Below, piece after piece: positions 17,062-26,152 of a stretch of DNA of 64,000 bases. Source of the stretch: Bacteroidota bacterium. Lineage in GTDB: Bacteria > Bacteroidota > Ignavibacteria > Palsa-1295. Position 1 is the stretch's first letter. Every line of letters begins with the position of its first letter. The DNA is taken from NCBI GenBank assembly GCA_030706745.1, contig JAUZNX010000002.1, forward strand, positions 1 to 64,000, given 5' to 3'. A program made the translations under genes and the position numbers. Under the pieces are notes generated by a model. The model made no database searches and had not been told where the DNA came from. It saw only the letters and a list, made by a program, of their open reading frames with translations.

Positions 17062-18588
17062 ATACTCGACGGTAATTCTCTCACGATCGAAGATGTCGCG
17101 CTCGTTGCTCACGGCCAGGAGCGGGATATTCGTATCGCTCCGGAAGCTCGCACCCGAATTGAACACTCTCGCAAGCTCGTTGAAGATTGGGTAGCAAACG
17201 GTGAAACGATATACGGCATCACGACTGGCTTCGGTGAGTTTGCGAACATCAGCATTCCACAGGACCAGATTCGTCAGCTCCAGCAGAATCTGCTTCGCTC
17301 GCATAGTGCCGGAGTTGGTGAACCGCTTCCTGCGGAAGTCGTTCGTGCCATGCTATTGCTGCGGGCTAATGCGCTGGCGAAGGGGTGCTCTGGTGTGCGG
17401 TCTCTCGTCATTGAGCAATTGTTGAAAATGCTGGCGGCGGATGCGCTGCCGGTCATTCCCTCGCGCGGTAGTGTTGGCTCGTCTGGCGATCTTGCTCCGC
17501 TGGCGCATCTGGCGCTAGCGATGACGGGGGAGGGTTACATTTCAATGCCGATTCACGGCCAGGATGGGCGCGCTACCCAACCCGCTGCCGAAGCTTTGAG
17601 GTTGATGGGAATTGAGCCGCTCCGGCTCGAAGCCAAGGAAGGTCTTGCGCTGATTAATGGTACACAGATGATGACGGCCATTGGCTGCCTGTCATTGCAT
17701 CGCGCCCAGCAACTGGCCGAATTGGCGGACATTTCGGCTTCCATGTCATTTGAAGCCTTGCGAGCGACCGACCGGCCATTCGATGCACGGATTCATGCGG
17801 CAAGGCCGCACGCCGGCCAGATGCTCGTTGCCGGACGAATGAGGAGGTTGATCGCAGGCAGCGAAATTCGCGAGTCGCATCGCGAACATGACCCTCGAGT
17901 GCAAGATGCTTATTCCATCCGCTGCATTCCGCAAGTACATGGCGCAGTACGGGACACCATCGAGTTTGTTCGTCACACGCTGGAAATAGAAATCAACTCC
18001 GCAACGGATAATCCGCTAATCATTCCTGACGAGGAGAATGGTGCGCATCTCGAAGGAGGCAATTTCCACGGGGAGCCAATTGCGTTTGCTTTAGATTATC
18101 TGGCGATTGCCACCAGCGAACTGGCGAGTATCTCGGAACGCCGTATTGAGCGGCTCGTCAATGGTGCGCTCTCGGGCGGCTTGCCACGGTTTCTCGCGAA
18201 GAATGGTGGGCTCAACTCTGGCTACATGATCGCGCAATACACAGCGGCGGCGCTCGTCAGTGAAAATAAAGTGCTGGCACATCCGGCCAGCGTCGATTCC
18301 ATTCCGACGAGCGGTAATCAGGAAGACCACAACTCGATGGGTTCTGTTGCGGCACTCAAGTTGAGAACGGTGATCGAAAATGTTGAGCGCGTCCTTGCCA
18401 TTGAACTACTGATATCTGCACAGGGAATCGATTTCCTGAAGCCGCTGAGGCCGGGCAAGGGGAGTGGCGAAGCATACGATCTGGTGCGGTCACGTGTGCC
18501 GATGCTGGAGCACGACCGCAACGTTTCGGACGATATTGCGGCGGTGCTGGCGCTTCTGAAGGAGCCAGCTCTCTTTGAAATTCAATAG
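17056..18588 (+). CDS. hutH: Histidine ammonia-lyase (HutH)
   Basis: This 510-residue protein belongs to the MIO-dependent ammonia-lyase family, and HutH removes ammonia from histidine to give urocanate. ATG 17056 sets numbering parallel to well-known HutH: Tyr53 in YGITTGFG, His83 in LLRSHSAGVG, the MIO site at 142-144, GGNFHGEPIAF, and the tail motif SGNQEDHNSMG. The SH pair at 82-83 favours histidine rather than tyrosine or phenylalanine. The MIO triad here is Ser-Ser-Gly instead of the usual Ala-Ser-Gly. No other hut genes are nearby, so it stands alone. Assignment to the family is secure; substrate is inferred. Confidence 0.9.
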   Translation: MLILDGNSLTIEDVALVAHGQERDIRIAPEARTRIEHSRKLVEDWVANGETIYGITTGFGEFANISIPQDQIRQLQQNLLRSHSAGVGEPLPAEVVRAMLLLRANALAKGCSGVRSLVIEQLLKMLAADALPVIPSRGSVGSSGDLAPLAHLALAMTGEGYISMPIHGQDGRATQPAAEALRLMGIEPLRLEAKEGLALINGTQMMTAIGCLSLHRAQQLAELADISASMSFEALRATDRPFDARIHAARPHAGQMLVAGRMRRLIAGSEIRESHREHDPRVQDAYSIRCIPQVHGAVRDTIEFVRHTLEIEINSATDNPLIIPDEENGAHLEGGNFHGEPIAFALDYLAIATSELASISERRIERLVNGALSGGLPRFLAKNGGLNSGYMIAQYTAAALVSENKVLAHPASVDSIPTSGNQEDHNSMGSVAALKLRTVIENVERVLAIELLISAQGIDFLKPLRPGKGSGEAYDLVRSRVPMLEHDRNVSDDIAAVLALLKEPALFEIQ

Positions 18589-18623
18589 ACTCAATTGAAT
18601 CCATTGATTCCATAGAATCTATC

Positions 18624-19049
18624 TCACCCAGTCGGGTAGATCTGGTATAACAAGAAATAGATAATCACGCCCGTTGCGCTGACGTAAAGCCAGATTGGGT
18701 AAGTCCAGCGGGCAATCTTGCGATGTTTCTCATATCGGCCTCGCAAGCCGAAAATGAGAGTGATCGTTGCGAGCACCGGCACTGCAGCAGCTAAGATGGT
18801 GTGAGTTGTGAGCAGGGTGAAGTACATGGGACGGATAATTCCAGTCCCACCAAAATGGAGCACGCCGGCATTGAAATGATAGGTCAGATAAGAAATCAGA
18901 AACAAAATCGAGGTTGTGAATGCCGCGATCATCAGTGAACGATGCTGTTGGATGGCGCCGTGCTTGATGCGATTGTGAGCGACAAGCAGCAGTACCGCGC
19001 TCGTGCCGTTCAGCGTGGCGTTCAGGGCTGGGAGATCACTAATGGTCAT
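18624..19049 (-). CDS. DUF420 membrane protein, cytochrome oxidase assembly (CtaM-like)
   Basis: The 141-residue protein has four or five membrane helices and the DUF420 pattern: LPALNATLNG at the start, a conserved SYLTYHFNAG segment, the HTILAA helix, and HRKIARWTYPIWLYVSATGV near the end. DUF420 proteins (YozB/CtaM) are needed for maturation of haem-copper oxidases in Bacillus and Staphylococcus. Its ATG overlaps the TAA of the SCO1 gene upstream (TAATG), so the two are translationally coupled and very likely act together on the copper centre of cytochrome oxidase. Confidence 0.88.
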   Translation of the reverse strand: MTISDLPALNATLNGTSAVLLLVAHNRIKHGAIQQHRSLMIAAFTTSILFLISYLTYHFNAGVLHFGGTGIIRPMYFTLLTTHTILAAAVPVLATITLIFGLRGRYEKHRKIARWTYPIWLYVSATGVIIYFLLYQIYPTG

Positions 19050-19672
19050 TAAGAGTGTTCGTTCTTCAATGCGTCAATACCGGCAAGCACCTTTTTCGTA
19101 ACGTCCGCTTCCGAACCGAGATAGTATCCTCGAATGTGACCTCGCGCATCGATCAGCACGAAGCGGGTGCTATGGACGATTGGTGGATTTTGGTCGCCGC
19201 CAACACTATCGAGCGGCAGGTGAAAGCCATCCTTTGTGATTGCGTAAATGGCCGAGACAGGGCCGGTCAAGAATTGCCATTGCTTCGGGTTGGCACCATG
19301 CTCAGCGGCGTAGGTCGCGAGCGTCGATATACTATCATTGGTCGGATCGGCGCTAAAGGAAACAAGTCGGATCTCCGGCTGATCTTTGAGGGCCGTCTGC
19401 AGTGTGTGCATCTGCCCTGTCATAATGGGGCAGACCGTGACGCACCGCGTGAAGAAAAGATCGGCGATCCAGATATGGCCTTTGAGGTCATCACGCGAAA
19501 CAGACTGGCCGCGTTCGTTAACAAGCGAAAAATTCGGAATCGTCCCGAAATCATCGAGCGGTGGCGCTGCGTTGCGTTGGCCCAGCCATTTTGATAGCGC
19601 AAAGGCACCAATGGCGATTAGCGCAATGACGAGAACAGTCCATAAAGCACGTTGGGAGTTTCGCAAGTTCAT
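19049..19672 (-). CDS. SCO1/SenC family copper chaperone
   Basis: The 207-residue protein has one N-terminal membrane anchor (residues ~10-30) and a thioredoxin-like periplasmic domain. The copper ligands are visible: CVTVC (Cys77 and Cys81) and His167 in IVHSTRFVLID. SCO proteins deliver copper to the CuA centre of cytochrome oxidase. The start at 19672 (MNLRNSQRAL) is chosen because longer in-frame starts would run into the end of the Omp85 gene and lack a leader. It overlaps the DUF420 gene by one base, forming an oxidase-assembly pair. Confidence 0.92.
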   Translation of the reverse strand: MNLRNSQRALWTVLVIALIAIGAFALSKWLGQRNAAPPLDDFGTIPNFSLVNERGQSVSRDDLKGHIWIADLFFTRCVTVCPIMTGQMHTLQTALKDQPEIRLVSFSADPTNDSISTLATYAAEHGANPKQWQFLTGPVSAIYAITKDGFHLPLDSVGGDQNPPIVHSTRFVLIDARGHIRGYYLGSEADVTKKVLAGIDALKNEHS

Positions 19673-19719
19673 CGAGGAGTGCCAACAGAATTGCCGGTAA
19701 GAGAGTGGCAGGCTGAAAT

Positions 19720-21954
19720 TTAGAATGCTTGTCCGACACCAAAATGCCAATTGCTCGTACCGAGCCCGAACAGGTGATGCCCAAAGATCCACGCGCCGGA
19801 TGAAGATGGAGTGATGGGAGTTGTATTGGTTGAGAACTCACCACTCGGATCATAGAGCTTCAAACCCCAGTCAGCTCGTAGTGCACCGAAAAAGGTATTG
19901 TATCGAAAGCCGAGTCCAATCGTTTGTGCCATAAAGTGTAACGAAAGAGTCTTCGGGTAGTCCCACAAGATATTATCCCAGACATTTCCCGCATCATAAA
20001 AGAGCACGAAGCGAACCGGACTCGATAATTTTTGCCATGACGTGAATTCCTGCGCATATCGAAACGGAGCGTAGCGATATTCAAGATTAAATTCGAGATC
20101 GTTGTATCCACCTTGATTGACTGGAGCGTTCGAATCCGCAGAAACCAGCAACGCCTGATCCGTCCATCCGCGATTCGAACTTGCTCCTCCGCCAAAGAAC
20201 CGGTGATTATATGATGGGAATTGCCCGTTGCGAATTACTCGCGACCCACCCACCCGCAAACGCGCAGCGATAACATCTCCGCCAGTGGTACCGAGATCGT
20301 GATAGAATTTGATCTGTGGCACGAGTTTCAAGTAAGCAGAACTGGAGTGTCCTCCGATCTTAATGTCAGGCCATCCTAATTCAGCAGAGAAGGAGATCAG
20401 GTTTCCTTCCGTTGGATTGATCGGGTCGTTGGTCCGATCGTCTTGATACGAAATCGAGGGCAACAGATTGTACTGCTTATGCGGCAACAGTCCTTTGGCC
20501 TCGATCAGCGAATCACCCTTTCCGGTAATGAATTCGAACAGAAGATCTGGCGTGAGTGCAGTGCGATTATCGATTTGGCTGATGATGATGTTCGAGCCAA
20601 TGTGGAATGAGGCGCTCGTATCGGTAAACGCGTGAATATTCGTATCGGAGACTTCCCGTTGGATGTCCCGGCTCAGCCCGAGACCTGTGATGAGGGGAAT
20701 TCGTCCGAGCCCAATGTATGGCAAGAGATAGTCAAGACTGGCGCTGAACCGTTGTTGTGTATAAGGGATCGGTTGATAGGAGACTTGAAAATTGAAATTA
20801 TCGGCGGTCTGCGAAAGATTCCGATTGGTGTATCCAATGCCACCGCCAAACACGGTGCCTTGCGAACCTGTCCCCGCATAGACATTGAGTGGGACCTCCT
20901 GCCGCCGCCGCATGCGAAGTAAGACTTGCAACGGTATTGCTGCACCATCGCGGAGTGAATCCGGAAGCCTCCTAATGTATCCGGTATCGAGCGATACACG
21001 CGCAAGATCGAATGTACCGAGCTTCATGAGGTTCGCCTCCGTCCGTTGAATATCGGAGAGTTTGTACCACGCACCACTATCGGTCATCAGTTGTGCCTTG
21101 ATGACGGGAATCGCGACGTGAGTGGGCTCGGCCGTGTTCGTGTCATAGATAATACTCACGGCGCCATAGCGATAGCGATGGCCGGGCGTGAAATAGATGC
21201 TGACGTTTACGGTCGTTCGTCCTTCGAGATTTTCCACCACGACTGTGTCGTATCGGAAATTCGGATAACCATTCTCGATCATGATGCCGGTCAGCCGGTC
21301 GATCTCTTTGGCGGCGGCTGCGCGAGACCACTGTTGCCCAGTCTTGATCGTTACGTGCTCGGTAAGTTCAGGCTGGAATTGGTTTGGAAGGGTCTCGAGT
21401 CCTGCCAGCGCCACGCGGGAAATGGTAAAGGGCGGCCCTTCGTGAATATGAAATGTGACCGTATCCGCAACGCTGGGTGGGCCATTGCTCTTCTTTTCGT
21501 TTGGATTCCGCATGAGCTTCTCATGCCGAAGATAATCGTTGAAGAGTTTCAAGTCATTGCTGTTCTGGCCAATGGTAAAGGTGCTCCGCGCCAGCAGAAA
21601 CCCGTGATCGCGGTAGTAGAGGTTGAGTGCTGCCGTATCTCTCGTGAGGGTGCTCATTTCGAGCTTCTGACGCGGAGCGCCGAATAATTTCAACGTCCAA
21701 CGATAGAGGCGTGTGCTCCAAATGCCGCTCGCCTTCGTCGCGATGACCGTCGCAAGTTCGTCGGAAGAGAGTGCCTGATTGCCTTCAAACTTTATGGCAT
21801 CGACCTCTCCTGGCGCCGCACCAGGGAATTCCCGTTCCGGCGGCGCGGTGAATTGCGCTCGCACAATGCCGCTCTGGACCGCGAGGAGCGTTACCAAAAG
21901 CAACATGACTCGCCACAGTGGGCGCGCTGAAAGGAATCGTGAGAGAAGTCGCAT
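19720..21954 (-). CDS. Omp85 family outer-membrane protein (BamA/TamA-like)
   Basis: The 744-residue protein begins with a signal peptide (MRLLSRFL to IVRAQ). Residues ~40-330 contain POTRA-like repeats (VDAIKFEGNQALSSDEL; FTISRVALAGLETLPNQF; KLSDIQRTEANLMKLG), followed by a C-terminal 16-strand-type barrel. The family loop motif (V/I)RGF appears here as SNRGW. The last residue is Phe (WHFGVGQAF), as expected for an outer-membrane barrel. Omp85 proteins insert or translocate proteins at the outer membrane. Whether this is the essential BamA or a specialised paralogue cannot be decided; its place beside oxidase genes is not the typical bamA context. Confidence 0.88.
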   Translation of the reverse strand: MRLLSRFLSARPLWRVMLLLVTLLAVQSGIVRAQFTAPPEREFPGAAPGEVDAIKFEGNQALSSDELATVIATKASGIWSTRLYRWTLKLFGAPRQKLEMSTLTRDTAALNLYYRDHGFLLARSTFTIGQNSNDLKLFNDYLRHEKLMRNPNEKKSNGPPSVADTVTFHIHEGPPFTISRVALAGLETLPNQFQPELTEHVTIKTGQQWSRAAAAKEIDRLTGIMIENGYPNFRYDTVVVENLEGRTTVNVSIYFTPGHRYRYGAVSIIYDTNTAEPTHVAIPVIKAQLMTDSGAWYKLSDIQRTEANLMKLGTFDLARVSLDTGYIRRLPDSLRDGAAIPLQVLLRMRRRQEVPLNVYAGTGSQGTVFGGGIGYTNRNLSQTADNFNFQVSYQPIPYTQQRFSASLDYLLPYIGLGRIPLITGLGLSRDIQREVSDTNIHAFTDTSASFHIGSNIIISQIDNRTALTPDLLFEFITGKGDSLIEAKGLLPHKQYNLLPSISYQDDRTNDPINPTEGNLISFSAELGWPDIKIGGHSSSAYLKLVPQIKFYHDLGTTGGDVIAARLRVGGSRVIRNGQFPSYNHRFFGGGASSNRGWTDQALLVSADSNAPVNQGGYNDLEFNLEYRYAPFRYAQEFTSWQKLSSPVRFVLFYDAGNVWDNILWDYPKTLSLHFMAQTIGLGFRYNTFFGALRADWGLKLYDPSGEFSTNTTPITPSSSGAWIFGHHLFGLGTSNWHFGVGQAF

Positions 21955-22103
21955 CACGGATATCGGCAAGAATTCTTTGCAAGCAACATGCCGCGTCCGG
22001 CTATAATCACGCAAAAGCGCCGTTCGCTTCCACAGGAAGTAACGGCGCCTGCCTAAATGCCATAGATACCACTCACCATTGCATGCTGTGTGAGCGGGCG
22101 AGT

Positions 22104-22334
22104 TCAATACTCGTTGAGTTCGTCGTCGTAATAAAACTCGTCGTCTTCCGGCGAGTAGTCGGGCCAAACCTCGCCGATCGACTCAAACTGCTCATCTTCG
22201 TCCTCGATTTCTTCGAGGTTCCGAATGACGGCGGGCGGCGCGCCAATCCGCTCGCAATAGTCGATCAATTCCGACTTATTGGCCGGCCAAGGAGCGTCGT
22301 CGAGGTATTGCGCTAATTCTGAAGTCCAAAGCAT
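22104..22334 (-). CDS. Small acidic DUF2795-like protein (76 aa)
   Basis: The first half (SELAQYLDDAPWPANKSELIDYCERIGAPPAVIRNLEEI) resembles the small DUF2795 fold, which has a helix and a PA-K-EL motif. The C-terminal half is very acidic (EDEDEQFES..DDEFYYDDELNEY). It lies between the permease genes and the Omp85 gene on the same strand. Function is unknown. Confidence 0.7.
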   Translation of the reverse strand: MLWTSELAQYLDDAPWPANKSELIDYCERIGAPPAVIRNLEEIEDEDEQFESIGEVWPDYSPEDDEFYYDDELNEY

Positions 22335-22423
22335 GTCAAAAGTTGCAGTTACGGGTTTCTCAAAAACTGTTAAACAAAGATGTGATCGGCGTGTGAAGTT
22401 CCCACAGTCTCGGCTTCCAATGG

Positions 22424-23656
22424 CTAATCTCGCAGCCGCGGATCAAGTGCATCGCGGAGGCCATCGCCAACAAGATTGTAGGAAACGACCGCCAGGAAGA
22501 TGGCAAAGCCTGGAAATACAGCAAGCCACCAAGCGTGAATATCGTTTCGCGCATCATTGAGAACGCTACCCCAGGTGACGACAGTGGGCGGCACGCCCAA
22601 ACCCAAGAATGAAAGCCCTGCCTCCAGTAGAATTGCTCCTGCGATCCCAAATGCGGCGGTTACCATAACCGGCGCGAGCGCGTTGGGCAATACATGCCGG
22701 AACACGATGCGGGAATCCTTGAAGCCCAGCGCCGTAGCGGCGGAAACGAAATCCATGTTGCGTACTCGTAGGAACTCGCCACGGGTGAACCGGGCAATCC
22801 CAGGCCAACTCGTTACGCCGATCAGCACCATAATCAGCCAGATTGATCCATGCTGGACCATCGCCACGACTGTAATAATGAGAAAGAAGGTCGGGAGTGT
22901 AATGACCACCTCGATCAATCGAGAGATCAGAATATCGATCCATCCACCATAAAAGCCAGCAATCGCCCCCAGGATAATACCAATTACGAGCGCGAATGAC
23001 ATGGATACAAAGCCGATTGTCAACGCGATCCGCGAACCATGGACCATTCCGCTAAGTACGTCACGACCAATGCCATCCGTACCCAGAAGGTGGTGACCAC
23101 CCGGTGCGGCAAGGACATTTACGAGATCTTCGTCAGATTCGGAATAACGAATTGGCGGCCAAATACTGGTCGAAAGCTTTCCGGCATCATCCAATTCCTT
23201 CCAATCGGCGAGTACAAGGTCCGCAGACCACCGATCGATGCCCAAATCGACCAAATACTGTTTGAATACTGGAAAGTATAGCGTGCCATTGTAACTTGTC
23301 ATCAACGGTTTATCGTTGGCAAGCACGTCCGCAAAGATCGCTAAGGCAAAAAGGAAGTAGACAACCCAAAGCGCGTACACTGCGACGCGATTCTTCTTGA
23401 ATTGATGCCGGACCAACGACCAAAAGGTCTGCGTAACAGCAGCACGGGCAGCAACGCGCTTTGCTTCGGCAGCGGATTCAACTCCGGACGGAATTTCCTC
23501 TGGAAGTGAGCCAGCCTGACTGGTTTGTTGTCCAACAAGGTACTCGTTGCCGACCGAAATGCCTACGGAAAGATCGCCATCCAGCGTTGGCTTGGATGCG
23601 GCCATCGGTGCGCTATATTCCGGAGAGTTGACTTTCTTATCCTTTGGGTCTGCCAT
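22424..23656 (-). CDS. Peptide-type ABC transporter permease (OppC/DppC family)
   Basis: The 410-residue inner-membrane protein has a long ~90-residue cytoplasmic N-terminus, a first helix near residue 95, then a ~90-residue periplasmic loop and five further helices. The binding-protein-dependent permease (EAA) motif is visible in AATALGFKDSRIVFRHVLPNA. GTDGIGRDVLSGMVHGSR and GLSFLGLGV are typical of OppC. The ATG at 23656 follows the OppB stop by one base, so they are coupled. The binding protein and ATPases are not in the window. Substrate is probably oligopeptides, but that is inferred from family only. Confidence 0.92.
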   Translation of the reverse strand: MADPKDKKVNSPEYSAPMAASKPTLDGDLSVGISVGNEYLVGQQTSQAGSLPEEIPSGVESAAEAKRVAARAAVTQTFWSLVRHQFKKNRVAVYALWVVYFLFALAIFADVLANDKPLMTSYNGTLYFPVFKQYLVDLGIDRWSADLVLADWKELDDAGKLSTSIWPPIRYSESDEDLVNVLAAPGGHHLLGTDGIGRDVLSGMVHGSRIALTIGFVSMSFALVIGIILGAIAGFYGGWIDILISRLIEVVITLPTFFLIITVVAMVQHGSIWLIMVLIGVTSWPGIARFTRGEFLRVRNMDFVSAATALGFKDSRIVFRHVLPNALAPVMVTAAFGIAGAILLEAGLSFLGLGVPPTVVTWGSVLNDARNDIHAWWLAVFPGFAIFLAVVSYNLVGDGLRDALDPRLRD

Positions 23657-23657
23657 A

Positions 23658-24767
23658 TTATCCAGTTCGCTTGGAAAATGCGATCCGAGGATCGACAACT
23701 GAATAGAGGATGTCGGCCAGGAGAATTCCAGCGAGCACGAGCACTGAGGAAATTACGAAATCTGCGAGCACGATCGGATAGTCACGAGCGAAAACCGCGC
23801 TGACTCCCAATAGTCCTAATCCGGGGATTGAGAAGATCGTCTCGATGATGAACGATCCGCCGATCAGCGCGGGCAACGTACCAGCGATAATGGTAATGAT
23901 CGGAATGAGCGAATTGCGAAGCGCGTGCTTATAGACTACGATCTTCTCCGAAAGTCCCTTGGCTCTGGCGGTGCGAATGTAGTCCTGACGGATAACATCG
24001 AGCATCGATGCGCGCATAAAGCGGGAGAGACTTGCCAAACTCGCGTAGGTATAGCATACGATCGGAAGCGCGATGTGCCAGAGCAAGTCGCCGGTGTTTG
24101 CCCACCAGGTCGGGTAGGGATAGTCCATGCCGTGGATTCCGTTGTTAGGGAACCACGCAAGGAAATCACCCCCGCCGAAAAAGATAATCAGCATCGTTGC
24201 GACCCAGAAGCCTGGCAACGAATAGAGGATGAAGAGAATCGTAGATATGGATTTATCGACCTTGCCCCCTTCGCGCTGTTTTGCTGCGGAGTATATTCCA
24301 ATCGGAATGGCGATAATGAACGCCAGGAATTCGGAGATCAGCGCGAGCGTCGCCGTGATCGGCAGGCGCTCCATGATCTTATCGATCACAGGACGCTGGT
24401 CCTGAAATGACTTTCCGAAATTCAAGTGCAGGAGATCACCCATCCAGAGGTGGTATTGGTTGTTGGTACCATTCCAGGCGAAGTGAATTCGATCGCGAAG
24501 CGGCTTAAGCTCGCCGGTCGAATCCTTTGCGTCCGAAAAAATGGACCAGTACCAAATTGGCTTATCGAGGTGCCACTGGGCGCGGATTTGCTTGATGATC
24601 TGCTCATTAAGCTGCTGGTTTCCACGCTGCGCACCTTCGGAGCCAACCCCAGCTTTTAGCTCTGCGGGATCCCCCGGAGCCATCTGGATGATGCCGAAAC
24701 TAATAACGGTGACGAAGAAGAGCGTCGGGATAAACAGGAGTACCCGGCGTACGATGTATTGAAACAT
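23658..24767 (-). CDS. Peptide-type ABC transporter permease (OppB/DppB family)
   Basis: The 369-residue protein opens with the OppB hallmark MFQYIVRRVLLFIPTLF and MAPGDP. It has six membrane helices and the EAA loop ARAKGLSEKIVVYKHALRNSLIP, and it ends with the DPRIAF tail typical of the family. A periplasmic insert of about 60 residues follows the first helix. It forms a heterodimeric channel with the product of the next gene, whose ATG comes directly after this stop codon. Confidence 0.93.
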   Translation of the reverse strand: MFQYIVRRVLLFIPTLFFVTVISFGIIQMAPGDPAELKAGVGSEGAQRGNQQLNEQIIKQIRAQWHLDKPIWYWSIFSDAKDSTGELKPLRDRIHFAWNGTNNQYHLWMGDLLHLNFGKSFQDQRPVIDKIMERLPITATLALISEFLAFIIAIPIGIYSAAKQREGGKVDKSISTILFILYSLPGFWVATMLIIFFGGGDFLAWFPNNGIHGMDYPYPTWWANTGDLLWHIALPIVCYTYASLASLSRFMRASMLDVIRQDYIRTARAKGLSEKIVVYKHALRNSLIPIITIIAGTLPALIGGSFIIETIFSIPGLGLLGVSAVFARDYPIVLADFVISSVLVLAGILLADILYSVVDPRIAFSKRTG

Positions 24768-24827
24768 GCGCCAGACAGACGTTGAAATACGACCGAACGG
24801 TTCCGGCGCAATGAAGAAAGTCGCCAG

Positions 24828-25388
24828 TTATCTTACCGGAGGCTTATAATTCGGGTCGGTAATCGTCTGCGGATTCTTGTCATCTTCATCATTTAGGCGG
24901 ATCGGAGGCCGGTTGGTCTTGACCGTTTGCCGGGGTTGAGCAGTTGTCGGCGAGATTGGTGGTGGTTGGGCGGGCTTAGCCACTATGACCACTGGAGCTA
25001 TGGGAGTATCTGTTGGTCGCGGGATCGAGACTGCGGGAGCGTTCGAACGCTGAGTGGCACTCGGACGCTGGATCGCATTCGGAATCAGGTAGGCTGCCGT
25101 GCCGAGGAGTGCTGCGCCACCAGCCAGCAGCGCGAATTTGGTCCACAGGAGTCCGGAAACAGATTTCGCCGGTGTCTGTGTCGCGAGTTTGCTGAGAAGC
25201 GTTGTGTTCGGGAGGCTCGCGAACGCTGGAAATGCTGCCGCATCTCGGGTAAGTGTTTCGTGGACAGCCCGATCCCATCCGAGATTTTCGGAAAAAGATG
25301 GATCGTGTCCTGCAGTATTAAATGCTTGCGCTTCGTCGCTGGTCAGATCGCCACTCAGATGCTTCGAAATCAGCAGTTCGTTATCCAT
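24828..25388 (-). CDS. Putative membrane-bound anti-sigma factor
   Basis: The 186-residue protein has a cytoplasmic N-terminus of about 85 residues that starts MDNELLISKHLSGDLTSDEAQ, like the helical sigma-binding segment of anti-sigma factors without a zinc motif. One membrane helix lies near residues 88-107 (FALLAGGAALLGTAAYLI). The periplasmic tail is Pro-rich. Its ATG overlaps the end of the ECF sigma gene by 8 bases (ATGGATAA), which is the usual sigma/anti-sigma coupling. The role is inferred from this context; there is no diagnostic domain. Confidence 0.75.
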   Translation of the reverse strand: MDNELLISKHLSGDLTSDEAQAFNTAGHDPSFSENLGWDRAVHETLTRDAAAFPAFASLPNTTLLSKLATQTPAKSVSGLLWTKFALLAGGAALLGTAAYLIPNAIQRPSATQRSNAPAVSIPRPTDTPIAPVVIVAKPAQPPPISPTTAQPRQTVKTNRPPIRLNDEDDKNPQTITDPNYKPPVR

Positions 25389-26010
25389 ACACTATTTCTT
25401 TCTTTGAATCTCCCCGAGGGTTGCCAGCGGGGAGCGATGGAGGATGATCGGGCAATCCAACCCCGAGACGTCTCGCTTCTGCTCTGACGATCTCCCTTAA
25501 GTGAATTCGCGCGCGCGATGCTCGCGCCCAAATAGCATCGACAGATTTCCCCTGCATCTCGGCGATCTCGCCAAATTTATAGCCGCTATAAATATTTAGC
25601 ACCAGAACTTCGCGGTCCTCGAACGATAATTTTTCGAGCGCATCGAGAATGATGCATTCGAGGTCTGTTGCCTCCTCGCATTCGGCAACATGGGACAAAT
25701 GGGTCGCATCGGACCTGTGAGTCACATCAGTCCCATCCTCATCGAATGGAATTTCATTTTTTCTTTTGCGATGCTCGTCGATAATAAGGTTTCGCGCGGT
25801 CACAAAGAGAAAGCCGACACCGCGTGGCGCGTTCATCTTTGGTCGAGTTCTTAGCTCGATCACGCGCTCCCAAACGCTTTGCACGATGTCCGCAGCATGG
25901 TCCCGAGCGAGTTTATGGCAATACGCTGCCAGCCGCGGATTCAGTTCGCGGTATAGCTCGGAGAAGGCACTGTCATCGCCCGCTATGAATGCCTGAAAGG
26001 TCTCGCGCAT
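25381..26010 (-). CDS. ECF-type RNA polymerase sigma factor
   Basis: The 209-residue protein has sigma region 2 (AFSELYRELNPRLAAYCHKLA..DIVQSVWERVIE) and region 4 (LEKLSFEDREVLVLNIYSGYKFGEIAEMQGKSVDAIWARASRAR split over ~residues 130-180). There is no region 1 or 3, as expected for ECF factors. The next gene overlaps it and is a membrane protein in the anti-sigma position. The divergent LamG lipoprotein gene (26153) may be a target, because the shared intergenic space holds an 18-bp palindrome. Confidence 0.9.
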   Translation of the reverse strand: MRETFQAFIAGDDSAFSELYRELNPRLAAYCHKLARDHAADIVQSVWERVIELRTRPKMNAPRGVGFLFVTARNLIIDEHRKRKNEIPFDEDGTDVTHRSDATHLSHVAECEEATDLECIILDALEKLSFEDREVLVLNIYSGYKFGEIAEMQGKSVDAIWARASRARIHLREIVRAEARRLGVGLPDHPPSLPAGNPRGDSKKEIVYG

Positions 26011-26030
26011 TGGAAATTGGAACGTGCAGC

Positions 26031-26052
26031 CGCCGGGAGTAAACTCCCGGCG
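26031..26052. promoter_or_regulatory. Stem-loop before the sigma gene
   Basis: CGCCGGGAGTAAACTCCCGGCG is self-complementary apart from the central bases (7- to 10-bp arms). It lies 21 bases before the sigma-factor start in the divergent intergenic space and could be a leader hairpin of that gene. Confidence 0.4.
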
Positions 26053-26083
26053 CCATACAACAGAAGACGCACAAAACCTCCAA

Positions 26084-26101
26084 AACCTGACATGTCAGGT
26101 T
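26084..26101. promoter_or_regulatory. 18-bp perfect palindrome, candidate operator
   Basis: AACCTGACATGTCAGGTT is a perfect 18-bp palindrome, followed directly by the shorter palindrome GTGCGCAC (26102-26109). It lies 52 bases before the LamG lipoprotein start and 74 bases before the ECF sigma start, so a dimeric regulator bound here could act on both genes. Confidence 0.5.
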
Positions 26102-26152
26102 GTGCGCACGCAATCCGTCTTCCTTTCGTCTTAACTCTGCAATCCAACGATC

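Noticed and set aside
19673-19792. Longer N-terminus for the SCO protein
   Set aside because: The extension overlaps the Omp85 gene end and does not encode a leader; the ATG at 19672 puts the membrane anchor in the right place.
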